Part shown: positions 37,735-49,724 of the stretch, one piece after another | How the letters are laid out: each line of letters begins with the position of its first letter | How positions within the stretch are numbered: the stretch's first letter is position 1 | DNA from: Stichopus chloronotus | Lineage: Eukaryota; Echinodermata; Holothuroidea; Aspidochirotida; Stichopodidae | Assembly (NCBI GenBank): GCA_021234535.1 | Contig: CM037839.1 | Coordinates: 29,718,975 to 29,782,974 of the forward strand | DNA length: 64,000 nt | Direction of reading: 5' to 3' | Translations under genes and position numbers: made by a program | The notes under the pieces: generated by a model | What the model was told of the DNA's origin: nothing | The model's input: only the letters and a program-made list of their open reading frames with translations | Database searches by the model: none

Positions 37735-38575
37735 AGTTCTGTGCAAGGTCCCAGCTGTACTTGGCCCTCTCTGTTTTTTCATTTATATGGATGACTTTAT
37801 ATGGAGACTGGTTTAACTTCTTTTACAATTAAACAGGCAGATCCTAAAATAGTGAAAGTCGTTCATACAAGAAAGGACCAGCATTTGTTTCAAAGTGATA
37901 TTCATAATTACTTGAGTCTTGGACACGTACAAGATTGGAAAATACATTTCAATGAAGACAAATGTTCACTACTACATTTTGGTTTTAATAACACCAAAAT
38001 GAGTATTTTATGAACAGTAAACCTCTCACTAGCAAGACTTCCGAAAAAGATTTGCATGGGTATAACAATCAGCATGTCGTTGAAATTCAGCCTACACTGT
38101 GCACAGGTGGTTAAGAAAGCCAATAAAGTCATGGGTATAATTAATCGTAACTTTCAGTGTAAAAACTGCAAGATAATTTTAAGTTTGTATGAAAGTTTGG
38201 CTCCTCCCATCGGCGATTATGGTGTAACTGTCTAATGATTCCATCACTTGAAAACTTTTTGTATGAGCACATGAATTTGAGCACTCTGGAAGCACAACAC
38301 ACTCGTCAGGACAATATCACAGTCTTTTCTTTATTAAATAATTTTATTAACATTGACATTTATTCATTTGTTGACTTTTTAAATCCTCTACAACTAGGGG
38401 CCACTCTAAGAAAATCAAACCCAAGCATTCTAGACTTTCGAGACTTTTTGCAAGTTGTTGGAAATCATGGAATAATTTGTCCGAAGTAGCTGTATCAGCA
38501 GCTACGATCACCGGATTCAAAACCCATAGGCCTACAAAGCAGAGGATCTTCAAGAGCCAAGCTTCCTATCCGGTA
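37735..38575 (+). pseudogene. LINE reverse transcriptase fragment, broken
   Basis: On the plus strand, VLGPLCFFIYMDDF is followed by KIHFNEDKCSLLHFG, then VVKKANKVMGIINRNF and a C-terminal block NNLSEVAVSAATITGFK. These are successive blocks of a CR1/Jockey-type LINE reverse transcriptase. Several frameshifts and stops separate them, and the upstream part and the catalytic YADD region are lost. Confidence 0.7.
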
Positions 38576-38579
38576 AGAG

Positions 38580-39440
38580 GTTACGCTATTTCCCGTAACC
38601 TTAAATCCGGTGAATATCAGCGTAACTCACAAACCAACTGGTTTAAGATTTCCTCTCAACACTCTTAGAATTACCACATTTGACATTTTCTAGTTAGCAT
38701 TCATGAGCTACGGCTAGGACAAAGATGTTAACGAAAACGTAATGGGCAGAAATCAGTATACATACCAAACAACTCTTCCCGTGAGGACCTTCTGGTTAAT
38801 TCCTTTTAACAGCAGGAGATCTAACAACAAGTACAGTTGTCAACAAGTACACAGCACTGCGTAGTTGAACTCTTTGCATGTTGGAATGCAACACTGCACA
38901 GCACGTCCACCCACGTCCAACGTTTATGTGATGAGTGAAGGTGCGACATGTATACGCACGGACAGGGGTGTCAAGGACAACTGAGTCCGAAAAGATTGAG
39001 AAATACCCACCACAAGTTTAACGAGCTTACACTGTACAGGGGAAAAAAGTGCCTGCACAAGTCAGTCGAGTGTGTCTCCACATACAAAACACCTGATTGT
39101 GAAGTAACCCTCATCTAATCTATCAGCAGTAAGTCTAAAGAATTATCATTCTTCTTTTTTGACGGGAGTAGTACGGGAGGCATTCAGCAGCAAATAGAAT
39201 GAAAACACAGTGGTTGGTCAGCTACATCGTCAAAGGATAGGTGCAGACTACAGATATGTGGTGCGGACCAGCTCCGCCAGGGTTGCACTTTCAGAGTGCT
39301 AAGACGATCTTCGGCTTGATAGCTCCAAGGAGATACATGCAAGTCGAAGTTTGGGCTTTCTGCGTACAGAGATGTAAACTACGGAAGCGTAGAAGGAACG
39401 AGGGAATAGAGGACGAATCACCTGGAAAAATTATCAGTTT
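38580..39440. other. No gene recognised
   Basis: It lies between two LINE remnants of opposite orientation. No recognisable domain or splice-linked exon. Any distal 5' exon of PLA2G6 could lie here, but nothing shows it. Confidence 0.4.
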
Positions 39441-39446
39441 CACAAC

Positions 39447-40097
39447 TTATTTATTTTATTTAACATTGACATGAGGGTGGACAACTCGGTTAGCTCACAA
39501 AAGGCTAATCTTACCCGAGGCCCTCGAAACAATTAGGTATAAGAGGAAATAAAAAAGACATTTACAGTATGCAAGTATAGATACACATTAAAAGAGAAAC
39601 AATCAAAGTAGTAAAGGTAGCAAAAGGGAAAATAACACAGGTGTACATAAAGCAGAGAAATAAAAAGAAAAAAAATAAAAGGAATAAAAGGAAGATGATC
39701 GAAGCTTATAAGAGGGAAATTTACAAAATTGCACATAGCCTTAAACAGAGAAATGAAGAGTGAAAAGAGCATAAACCCTATAAAAATATTAAAGCGTAAA
39801 ACATAACAAACATGAGTGTAAAAATATCATAAGTAAAAGTTAAGACTTTTAAAGTGATTCAAAGACTTTGCGTTCCTACATTCGTCAGGGAGTTCATTCC
39901 ATTCATGTGAAGCTAAGTATGTGAAACGTCTCTTGTGGTATTCTGTTCGTCCCCACTAACAGATATAAGTGATTAAAAGTTTTTGATCGAAGGCAATACG
40001 TATGGACGTTGTGAGTGTACTGAAAAAGATCACGGAGATACTGATCGAGGTGCTAATCCTTTAAAACATTTATAAAGCATGATCAACCTTCGAGCTT
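39447..40097 (-). mobile_element. LINE ORF2 C-terminus and 3' UTR
   Basis: Further frames continue the C-terminal domain (NVHTYCLRSKTFNHLYL, RIPQETFHILSF) to about 39850. Beyond that, AT-rich 3' UTR runs to an AAATAAAATAAATAA end. No coding capacity. Confidence 0.65.
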
Positions 40098-41330
40098 TTA
40101 TGGTTTGTCGAAGGGTTGGCAACCTAAAGTTTTGAAAAATTCGTCCGACTCGCATTCAAAACCAGCATCTGAAATTACTCTTGCTGCTGCTTTTTGCAAG
40201 CGTAAAATCATATTGAGGTCACCAACATTGCAAGTGCCCCATAAAATGCTACAATAATCTAAAATTGGTAAAATGTATCCATTATAAAAAGAGATGCGAG
40301 TGGTTGTATCTATAAATGGCTTAATTCTTCTCAAAAGCGCTAGTTTACTGTTAACAATCTTACACACGTTATCAACATGATCGTGCCACGTTAGCTCTTT
40401 GTCAATTGTAACACCCAGCAATTTTTCACACGATGTATCCTGCAATGTCATATCATTAATATCAATAGAAAGTACATTAGTTCCGAGCGTCGACAAACGT
40501 TGCCTTGACCCAATGATCATAGTCTTAGTTTTACTAGCATTAATCACCATTTTATTTCTCTCACACCATGTTTCAATACTTGCCATATCTTCCCTCAATT
40601 TATCATTTATTTCATGAATGTTTTTACCTTCAATGTAGAAAGTAGTGTCATCGGCATACATATCTGCTGTTGCATGATTTAAAGACAAATCCATATCGTT
40701 TATATAAATGATGAAAAGAAGGGGCCCTAGGATTGATCCTTGCGGTACACCACATGTAACGGACATTGGGGTAGAAAATTCACCTTTAATATAAGAACAT
40801 TGAACTCTTTCAGACAGGTAAGACTTAAACCATTGTGAAGCATTGTCTGATAAAACATACATACATAGCTTCTTCAATAAGACATCATGATTAACTAAGC
40901 CGAAAGCCTTGCGAAGATCTAAAAAAATCGCACCAATTATGTTACCGCTATCAATAATTTCCATCCATTTATCGATAATTTTTTAAAACTGCTGTCTCAC
41001 ATGAATGCTTTGCTCTAAAACCTGATTGAGCAACTCTTAAAAGGCAATGGGCATTAAGAAATGTACTGAGGGCACCATGGACATGCTTGTCAAGAATTTT
41101 GGATAAAAAAGGTAACATAGATATAGGTCTGTAATTGGAAACATCAAGGGAGGAACCATTCTTAAAAATGGGAATAACTTTGCTTCTCTTCCAACTTGTG
41201 GGGAAATATTTTGTTCGATGCTGCAGTTTAAGATGTGGGTTACACATATGGCAAGTTCTTCGGCATTTACCCTTAAAAGATAAGCACTTATTTCATCTAA
41301 CCAGTCGCCTTGCAAGGATCTAACTTTTTA
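40098..41330 (-). pseudogene. LINE ORF2, reverse transcriptase domain
   Basis: Blocks in order: TSWKRSKVIPIFKNG, SNYRPISMLPFLSKILDK, FLDLRKAFGLVNHDVLL, GVPQGSILGPLLFIIYINDM and the catalytic YADDT. The frame shifts near 41290, 41200 and 40975. The largest intact piece (40964-40098) spans 288 codons. Confidence 0.85.
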
Positions 41331-41454
41331 AGTGATTTCGTAACATATTCAAGAGATACTTTGGGAATCTCAAAAGTCTCATCTGCTGGTAGCTTCGACT
41401 TAACATAACTTTTTCCTTCTGGGAACGCTTCGTAATTACTTGCTTGAACACCAG

Positions 41455-42400
41455 TCATGTACATAAAAGATATACTGAGGTAAAATATGAATTAAAAGCA
41501 CTGGCCATATCAGTAGGACTACAAACTTCCTTATCATTAATAAGTAGAGTATTGATTGACCGCTGATCACTCAGATTGAAATTATTTGATTGTACGTTTC
41601 TTAACAATTGCCAAATAGCTTTAGAATTACCTTTGCTCTTTGAAATGGCTGTCTGGAAATACTCTTTCTTAGCTCTCCTAATCAGATAGGTAACCCTGTT
41701 TCTCCAATAACAATAAACTTCGGGTTCACACCGTTTGGCTTTATTTCTCCTCTTAATTGCATCGTTAATGACATCATTAAACCATTGCGGTTGACATTTT
41801 CTCTTAACTCTTCTTTCTTTGGAGGGAGCGTGTTGGTTTAATATTTGAAGAAAATTTAGCTCCCAGTTTTCCAGACTTTTGTTCAGGTCCCTTTCGTTTA
41901 GAACATGGCTCCAAGAGAGAGATCTAAGATCTGTTTGGAAGGAGCTGTGATTTATTTTCTTCACTGATCTATACTTTATGGTTTCATGAGTTGCTTTCTT
42001 TGACTTTCTAGAACAGTATTGCCATGTGAAATAGATAGGATAATGATCACTTAGTTTAACTTGAGGAACTTCGACATTTACAACACGTTGTTCATTTGTG
42101 GTATAAACATGATCAATTAACGCATCTGTATTTTCGGTTTGTCGAGTAGGGGTTTTGACCATTAGCGTCAAACCATGTGATGCTACAACATGATTCCATT
42201 TCTTATTGGTATCCTTGAGCACGTTTTTGTTGAAGTCACCCATAATAAGAATATCTAGGCATGAATTACTCAATTTACTCATCATTGCATGGAAGTGATC
42301 AACCCAATTGGCCCTTGAGTATGGATTTAAGAGAGCTTGAAGTTGATCTACTTTGGGATAGAGGTAGTGAATATTGAGAAATCCAACATCACGTTTGTTG
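41455..42400 (-). pseudogene. LINE ORF2, endonuclease remnant and linker
   Basis: FLNIHYLYPKVDQLQALL is the start of an APE-type endonuclease. It joins almost directly to YSRANWVDHF and ILIMGDFNKN, so the middle of the domain (roughly 100 residues by comparison with the family) is deleted. LSDHYPIYF with the terminal SDH block follows, then a basic linker. Confidence 0.75.
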
Positions 42401-42468
42401 TCTGAAGTAGCATTTCAAGTACTTAAAGATGTTGAGGTCTTACCGACATCGCCTTCTTGGCCGGACTC

Positions 42469-43489
42469 CTAGCGGTACAAACAAAACTTGGCTTTGTGTC
42501 CACCTGCTCCACATGATCTACAAATAACAGGTAGGTCAAACCGGCAACCGTTGGAGGTATGGTTGCGTTCACCACAATTATAACAACCTCTTTGGTAAAA
42601 TTTACTGCCTCCATCGCTATTTTTGTTAAGTTGAACGGGGAATCTGTTGGGTAAAGGAGGTTGGCGTAATTGATCTCATGCCCTGAAATAGTTGTTCGGG
42701 TGGTCGTATCCTTTAAATCTAGCTCGTCTATTTTGATTGTTTGCCTGAAAACGTCGATCATGCCGGTACGTCATAGTTTGGATTTCCAGAATTGAAGTAA
42801 GGAGAGTACTGACGGGGAAAGGGCCGTAAGGACATCGTCGAGTCCTGTCGTGGACGGAGGCAAATAGGCCCAATAGTGGTGAATTTTTCACGAAGTTTTT
42901 GGGATACCCGTTCTGCTAAGATGTACTCCGTCGGTAGTGAAGAGTGAAGATTCAATTTCTCCATCACCATACTGAAAGGATTTTAGATAGTCGAGGAATC
43001 CACAGTCAAGCTTAGAAGACAGTTCCTTTAGCTGAGAATTAAGCTCCTTTACTGACTGAGAATGTTGGTCTCCCCTGGGACAGGATCCAGAGATGTAAAA
43101 CTTGGGGGACTGCTCGCCCAAACGGACTTGACAGGATGTAACGAGATCCTCGTATTCGGATAAAATATCTATGTTGGAAGCGGCGTTGTTTGCCACGTTG
43201 TTAGTGCCAACATGGATCACTACGTGGCTCGTGGCCTGAAGATTGTTAGGACCGTGTACAAGCACGGCCTTGATGTCTTTTAGTGTAGCCCCTCTGATGC
43301 AATTTGCATTAACATTGTCGTCAAAGTCTTCGCCTCTAACATCTCTCAATAGAGAGTCACCAATAATTATAACTTGTCTTTTCACCGTTGGTATATTGTT
43401 TTGGGCTATTTTGGCGTAAGAGTCTTCTGTTACTTTGTTACGAGCTAAATTATCTTCGCCGTCCAGATTCAGCTGTGTATGAGTATTAA
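42469..43489 (-). pseudogene. LINE ORF1, C-terminal part: SGNH esterase and zinc knuckles
   Basis: VIIIGDSLLRD holds the GDSL nucleophile block, HVGTNNV the third block, and DGVHLSRTG the catalytic Asp-x-x-His. An Arg-rich linker follows, then CYNCGERNHTSNGC and CRSCGAGGHKAKFC, two CCHC knuckles, before a stop at 42471-42469. At least three frameshifts (near 42910, 42765 and 42680) break the frame after the esterase. Confidence 0.78.
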
Positions 43490-43959
43490 AAGGATGGTCT
43501 AGCCACAAATATAGCTTTGATATGTTGAAAAGTAAGTTAATATGACCATTACAGCGAAACTTCCATTTAATTCCCATGAGTGGTTCCCGAGATATGAGCA
43601 ATTGAAGTTGCCACATTTGTTACTGACAGTAAACTTGAAGCAAGCAGGAATGGTGTCATCTCCCCACATTGATGAAGTATTTTATGTTTTTCTTTAAAAT
43701 ATGCACCAAATTTAATCCTTCAATATATAGTGATATCATAATGTGAATGTAGGAGGGGTATGAGAGTTTTGTGACCTTCACGTAACCAGTATGTAGGCTG
43801 ACCACCTGCTGATTTCAAGATCAAAATAATAAATTTAACTAGAAAGCCAAAAGGCTTAGTGATTCCTTGCCTCATCATATATATATTGTAACAAACATGA
43901 ATCGCCCACATGACAAGCATGAGATCCCACACAGTTATCCTACTTGAGATACCATCTTA

Positions 43960-44175
43960 GTAAGGTCAAAACCTTTTGAATTCTCGTGACCCAGAATGAC
44001 CTTTCACCTCCACTTAAAACGATAGGGATCACCTACCCTATATGGCCATCAACACGCTAAATATGAACAATTCACAAACTAAGTATAAGATCCCTCACAT
44101 TTATCACCCTTAAAATATCATGTATACAAGGTTTTGACCTTTTGTCACCCAAATAACCTTTGACCTACACAAACA
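43960..44175 (+). repeat. R1 units inside the TTAA transposon
   Basis: Two diverged units with GAATGACCTTTCACCTCC and AATAACCTTTGACCTAC. Confidence 0.65.
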
Positions 44176-44517
44176 TGAGAAAACTCCCAAACGGATATGA
44201 TGCTGCAGGGGAACAAATTATATTTTGTCGTGTCTAATAACTTGATAAAAAGGTAAACATGTTTATTTAATCAAAATTATAGCACTTTATTTTGTCGAGT
44301 TACAGCTATTGGTGGCAGCTCTTTCGTATTTGATTTTTTGGCGTGATGCCCTTCCCAATGGCTATGAGGTCCTTGAAAATTAGCAAAAACTGATAACCCT
44401 ATTAAACCAGAATCTAGCATGACTTGCAATTTTGCCTTTAGTCTCAACACACAGTACAAGTTTCCATGGTTTGATACACAGTAGTCATTTGTTTAAAGCT
44501 TAGCTGAACTACTGTAA

Positions 44518-44860
44518 AGTGAAATAGGGCATTTAGAATACACCAACATGGCGTACAAAGAAATTCGTTTTAACCATTGTTAAACCATTCAGTCTCATCA
44601 ATAAATATCTGTCAAAGCTTCATCTCCTCAAAACATTATGCATGTGATGAGTAACGGATGCATCATTTGAATTTTAAAAAGTTTGGGTGCACAAATTATT
44701 GTTGAGCAACAAATAAGTAAATTTCTGATCTCTGAGAATCTTATTTCTTGAAAATAAGGCTACTGTAATTGGTTATTCTGAATAATCTATCATTTTATGT
44801 CCACAAATAATGGTTTTAAAAATATGGTTGTTTTCTGTAAAACAAACGCCCTATTTCCCT
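44518..44860. mobile_element. Family B MITE, best copy
   Basis: The right end, read inward, is TTAAAGGGAAATAGGGCG and the left is GTAAAGTGAAATAGGGCA, giving 18-bp inverted repeats with few mismatches. TTAA is intact at 44861-44864. About 343 bp, nested in the larger TTAA transposon. Confidence 0.65.
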
Positions 44861-45329
44861 TTAAGGGCTAAACAGAGACACTGTTTATACAGTAAATGGT
44901 TAAGTCCATTGTGCACCTGGCTCAACAGACTGATTTATTCTGGACATTGTGGTTTCTACTGGCAGCCAACTGTGATAAATTATGTCAGATAACAGTGGAC
45001 AATTTGAACAGAGGTGGGTTAGTTACAATTTGATTCATTCAATTAAGCAATCACAGTTCATGCACGCTCAAGGGTATTTGATCCAAATTATCAGTAATTT
45101 AGTTCTTTTTATAAAGCTAATAACCTGTGGTATATTTAATCAATGGCATAAGGTTTGCCAAATAATAATCTTTGATACCAAATTTAATGTTGTCTTCATC
45201 TTTTCTTTATGGTTATCGAAGAAACACTGTTGGTATGTACTAAAAGAAGTTCTCAAATCAACAAGAGGATTCTACATTACAAGTATAAAATTCACTAGAA
45301 AGACCGTTCTTTAAATATTGTAGATTTTC

Positions 45330-45800
45330 ACATTTTGACCTCCCATTTTCACCTCTGCCAAAAAAAATAGGGATCATCTACTCGATATGGGCAATCCACA
45401 CCCTAACTATGAGATCTCTCACATTTATCGTTCTGGAGATATCGTGTTTACAAGCAATTTTCAAGGTATTTACCTTCTGACCTCTGGTGACCCTTGTACT
45501 CAATAAGATACACCTACACACTTCGTATGACATCTGCTCAAGCTTCTCTTCTTGAGATATCGTGTTTACATGGTTTTCACAATTTGACCCCTGTTGACCC
45601 CAAATGACCTTTGACCTCCACCAAAAACAATAGGGATCATCTACTTAATAAGGGCAATCTACATGCCAAGTATGAGATCACTCAGAGTTACGCTTCTTTA
45701 GATATCGTGTTTACAAGCAGGCGTCACACACGCACATACATACATACACACACACACGACATCACCATCACATAGATTCCTCTGCCTTCGGCAAGGAATC
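45330..45800 (+). repeat. R1 array with CA run and terminal hairpin
   Basis: About three units. Perfect DR1 at 45605-45617 within a canonical half-site block (45587-45617). A CACA/CATA run at 45725-45757 is followed by a hairpin GATTCCT...AGGAATC at 45775-45800 with an inner GCC/GGC stem. Confidence 0.85.
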
Positions 45801-46015
45801 AAAAATGCAGAAAACAAAAGACTCTTTAGCAATGTGAAGAGATGATGTCACTCCTGTTTGCTTCAAGTTCCCAGTTGGTAGCAAAGGGGGTAACTCGAAC
45901 TGATAAAATCGCGAGAACCATGCATGGGAACTGAATGGAAGTTTTACTATAAGGGTCACATTTACTTACTGTTAAACATATCAAAGCTAAATTTCTGGCT
46001 GGACTACCCTTTTAA

Positions 46016-46364
46016 GGCTGGATAGTTCAGTCATTTTGGATTGAAGTGAAATTATTGTTTTTAAGGCCTCTTGCAATTGCTGCTGAGTCGCATGCAGTTC
46101 ACCCGGGAGTTTTAAACAAGGTTGACAAAACCATTTTGTCTTTGCACCTTTGGTTGGAACATTTTCCAAACCTGCACATGATATATGGTACACAACTTCA
46201 CAGAAGTCAGAAACAACTTGCTTGGCTAAATCTCCTTTAGGGAAAGCACAGTTTGAGCTGCATTGTACCGTGAGAAATTCTCTTGATTCAGTTTGGATTA
46301 AAGTAGTCTTAACTCGTTGAAGTGTATCTTCGTTTCCCATGGTAACAATACAATAGTGAGCCAT
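46016..46364 (-). pseudogene. LINE ORF1, N-terminal part: PHD-type finger and coiled coil
   Basis: From an ATG at 46364 the product shows Cys/His pairs CSSNC, FCEVVYHISC and WFCQPC in the order of a PHD finger, then a Gln/Leu-rich helix (ATQQQLQEALKTIISLQSKM) likely to form a coiled coil. The frame runs into a transposon at TTAA 46012-46015. Confidence 0.75.
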
Positions 46365-46379
46365 GTCCGCAGTGGATAC

Positions 46380-48076
46380 GATACGGGCAACACTTAGTCA
46401 ACGTCAAAACCATAGGCGTATATCCCCTGATTCCCTTCTGCCGATGAGAGCGAAGACTGTCGGTTCGAAATTATAATGACATTTTGTCAGATTTTTCCCA
46501 AATGATGACATATCTAGAAGTTCGAGCAAAACGAGATGAAAAAAAATGAGATGGATGTATCTTCAGATCATAGCCCTACGGTCGCAAGGAGGGAGCGTGA
46601 GCGTCTCACCAAAAAAAAAAAGTCAGACGACCAGTTGAAATTTTTCATATTTTAGTTTAGCACATTTTATGACACAAAAAAAGATGCCAAAGATTGCACC
46701 AGCTCGTGTCTAAGGTTACCTGAAATGAAAAATTTTTCAGTAAATCTGAAATAGCGTTTGATTCCCTTGAATAGATTTCAGTCTCGGAGCGACAGTAGTC
46801 GGAAAATCTGTGGAATGTTTCATTTCTCAGTCTTGCATGTATATAATGACAAAGACGCTAAATATTGCATTAGATTGCAATAAAATAACATAGTGAGTGA
46901 AATTTGCGGACTGACACACGTCTTCCCTTTCAACCAGCTTCCCTTAGGCCAGCCATCACTCATCACAAGTTTTCCCAACCCATCAAAATACCGGTACTAT
47001 TGTATGACATTTTTTTTTATTCGTCTATTATTTACAAAAGTTATCAGTACAAGAACTATAGCTCTACGTTGTTGTTGAAGCGGGTGGGTAAACATGCTCC
47101 GTTAGTTCCCGGCCATCTGGGCGAGTTTCGGTAAAACCCATGCAGAATTCTCTTGTACACTACGTACCATTCAAGGTGGCGATCCAGAAGATAGTAATCC
47201 CGCTAATTAAAACAAACAAAATTCGGCAAAAATATCTCTCGCCCCTACATACGGTCAGATTTCTACACGCCGACCGTACACCTATGTGCTCAGTACCCAA
47301 ATAGAGCTCACAGGGCACTGTGGCTCCTTGGGCAGATGAACAGAAATGAAAATTATGACGTAAAAGGACCATTTTGCATTATTTTTACAATAGCCCGTAT
47401 GGCCCAATTTCTGACCATGAACCCCATACCCTGAACATTCCACAGTTACCCTAGCGATAATGTGTCAGACCTTCCACATTTGTAACATAAAACCTGTTGA
47501 AAGAGAAAAATATTTCATGATTTTGTAAATGGCCCATATATAGTTCACGGCGAACATTGGACCCCACGCAGGTCGATACATAGAAAGATGAAAGCCTCTT
47601 CACAATTACACGGGTCACACAGGGTGTAAGTCAAACTAATATATTTAGTTATCTTTTATTTTGCACTACTGCATACATAGGACCGTCTTTGTTGTTAACA
47701 CTAGAGCAAACCAGGGTCTTTTTAAAGAAATTTTTTTGGGGGGGGGGGGGATTTGAAAAAAGGGACTATGCAAACGGAGCCACCATAAGTCAGCAAGTAT
47801 TTTATAAAGTTTTTTTTCGAAAAATGTCCTCTATATTGCCAAAAATGAGTTTCCCATATCTTAAGTTAAGTTATCAAATCAGCTTTATTTATTCATTTTT
47901 TTCTCAAATTTCTCCGTCCATCGAAATTTATACGGTGTAGGAACCTATAGGCTACCGTGCCCATCCGAAGGCTTCTTAAGTCCGCGGAAATCTGCTAACG
48001 TTAAAGTTAGTGTTTTGGTCGCCTTGTGCTTCCCCTACTTCAGCAATCTCGTCACTGACATAACTGGTAAAAAGAC
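46380..48076. other. No gene recognised, mixed repeats
   Basis: It includes an A-run at 46610-46620 and a poly-G run at about 47740-47752. Some CpG-containing stretches (46400-46600, 47150-47400) look like old insertions, but I could not identify them. Confidence 0.4.
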
Positions 48077-48084
48077 ACTGCTCG

Positions 48085-48939
48085 CAGTGGCGTAACCATG
48101 AATCTGGTGGCCAGGCTGGGTCCAGAGAATCTAGTGCTAGTGCCTGCTGCGGAAAAGCGCACATCACGATCGAGGAGCGCCAAGTCCCAAAGGCGTGGGT
48201 CCAGCTCTGGGGTCCTACAAGTACAAGCTCTCTGGTGCAATCTACGCCGTATATGGACCATTTCGTGGTGACTTTATTGGCTGAGATTTTGGGGGGCAAT
48301 CTGTGTCCATAGACATGCGAATCCAGCCGATCTTCAGAAATGGTGGAACGTAGGTATGTTTTGATTAGCTTCAAATTGGAGAATGATCTGGGCAAAATAC
48401 CGGCAAAACGGTGGAAAATATACCAAATTCGATGTACTGTCTGATACGGAAACATATATCCACATACAATTCTTAGGCGTTGGTGGTTTGGCCGATAGCT
48501 ATGGAAAACATCAGCCAAAGGGGTTCAAAATATGCCAAATTTGGCCAGTTATTGGCTAATGTCATGTGTCAATCCCCACCTAAAGCGAATCGATAAGCTC
48601 TAATTCTATGGAGAGAATTCACTGAAATTGGAGGCAGTATTTCACTATAATCGGCGTAGCTTATCAAGTTCCAGTGTGTACCTCAGGCGCCCGAGTCAGT
48701 CGTGCGGAAAAGATTTGCAGTTGGAGGGGCATATTATTCATGACGAACGTATTCACGTACGAAAAAATATGTCCATTGACTCGTTCCTAGTTTCTTTTCC
48801 AACGAAAACGTGCCGCTTCAAGAAAAAATAAATAAATAAAAAAAACCCTCTTCTAAGTTCTGTACATCAGTGCAGCGGGGCCCCTTTGTTCGGAGCCCCT
48901 GGGTTTGCCCCTCCCGAGCTCATGGGCGTTACGTCGCTG
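48085..48939 (-). mobile_element. Deleted hAT transposon with transposase remnant, 8-bp TSD
   Basis: Termini CAGTGGCGTAAC and (reverse complement of right end) CAGCGACGTAAC; exact 8-bp duplications ACTGCTCG at 48077-48084 and 48940-48947. Within it on the minus strand, GYMFPYQTVHRI and RSFSNLKLIKTYLRSTISED correspond to the C-terminal dimerisation region of hAT transposases, placed as expected next to the 3' terminus. The catalytic part is missing. Confidence 0.88.
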
Positions 48940-49724
48940 ACTGCTCGCTGTACATTGCACACGTGCATATACATAGTAATATCCCGGAAAAGGATGCATG
49001 GCTTGTTGTACATACAGAAATTTGTTACAGTGCACCCTAAGCTGGTCACTGAGTGAAGTAGTTTGTTCTTTACCCTGTCCGCAAAAAAATGGTTTTCACA
49101 TGTGACAACAGAAATTTCAAGAAAAAAGAGACCATGCGGAGGGGGGGGGGGGGGCAAATGAGCTTAGTGGAGGCGCCGAGTACGGGACTGGGGGCCATGA
49201 TTCCCCCAGTATATATGTTAAAAAAGGCCCTGAAGCAGACTCAATGTTACATTAGTAGACAGCTGCATATAAGCCTCCATAGCATGGCAGAGGGACGAAG
49301 AAATTGCTTGCCAGTCTGAACCGCACCACCAAACATGCAATGTACTGAGGTATCAAATTTTCCGGCACTATACACTTAATGATACATGTGGTCCCATTCA
49401 TTTTATTCGTTTATGGCATCAGGTGGATTAACTGGATTTATTTTACCATATAATCAAATTTAAGGTACCGTGCAATTGAATGGTAGGCTTCTTTATCTTC
49501 GGAATGTATGCTTCAAATAATTGGAAGTTATGGTTTAATAAGCAGTAGTGCAGTTTTTTTATTGGCATCCCACAAAAATATCACTTGCGGCAACTAATAA
49601 CCACTTCCGGCCGTGATAAATGTTCGGTTTCTCATTTCAGAGCTTGTAGATACATTTCCTAAACCAAAGCAATGATTGGCTGGCGGCAGCTGCATGTTTT
49701 TATGCCATTGGTTTACTTAGCGTC

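Larger units (their letters stand above)
43490..46011. mobile_element. 2.5-kb TTAA-flanked DNA transposon with ~200-bp inverted repeats
   Basis: Left end AAGGATGGTCTAGCC (43490) and the reverse complement of the right end AAGGGTAGTCCAGCC (46011) begin inverted repeats that can be followed for about 200 bp (43490-43690 and 45815-46011) at roughly 80% by eye. TTAA flanks both sides (43486-43489, 46012-46015). Removing the insert and one TTAA restores the ORF1 reading frame of the surrounding LINE, proving the boundaries. No transposase was seen, so it is non-autonomous. TTAA duplication fits piggyBac-type integration; the terminal bases are not the usual CCC, so the superfamily is open. Confidence 0.88.
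39447..46364 (-). mobile_element. CR1-like LINE, nearly full length, inactivated and split by a DNA transposon
   Basis: In minus-strand order: ORF1 with a PHD-type finger, coiled coil, SGNH esterase and two CCHC knuckles (46364-42469, interrupted by 43490-46011); ORF2 with endonuclease remnant and reverse transcriptase (about 42400-39850); 3' UTR ending in AT-rich AAATAAAATAAATAA near 39447. Esterase and PHD domains in ORF1 are known for CR1-like retrotransposons. Several frameshifts, an endonuclease deletion and the insertion make it inactive. Confidence 0.85.

Noticed and set aside
47976..48518. 180-codon open frame as a host gene
   Set aside because: Most of it lies in the hAT element and matches a decayed transposase C-terminus; the rest crosses the element boundary.
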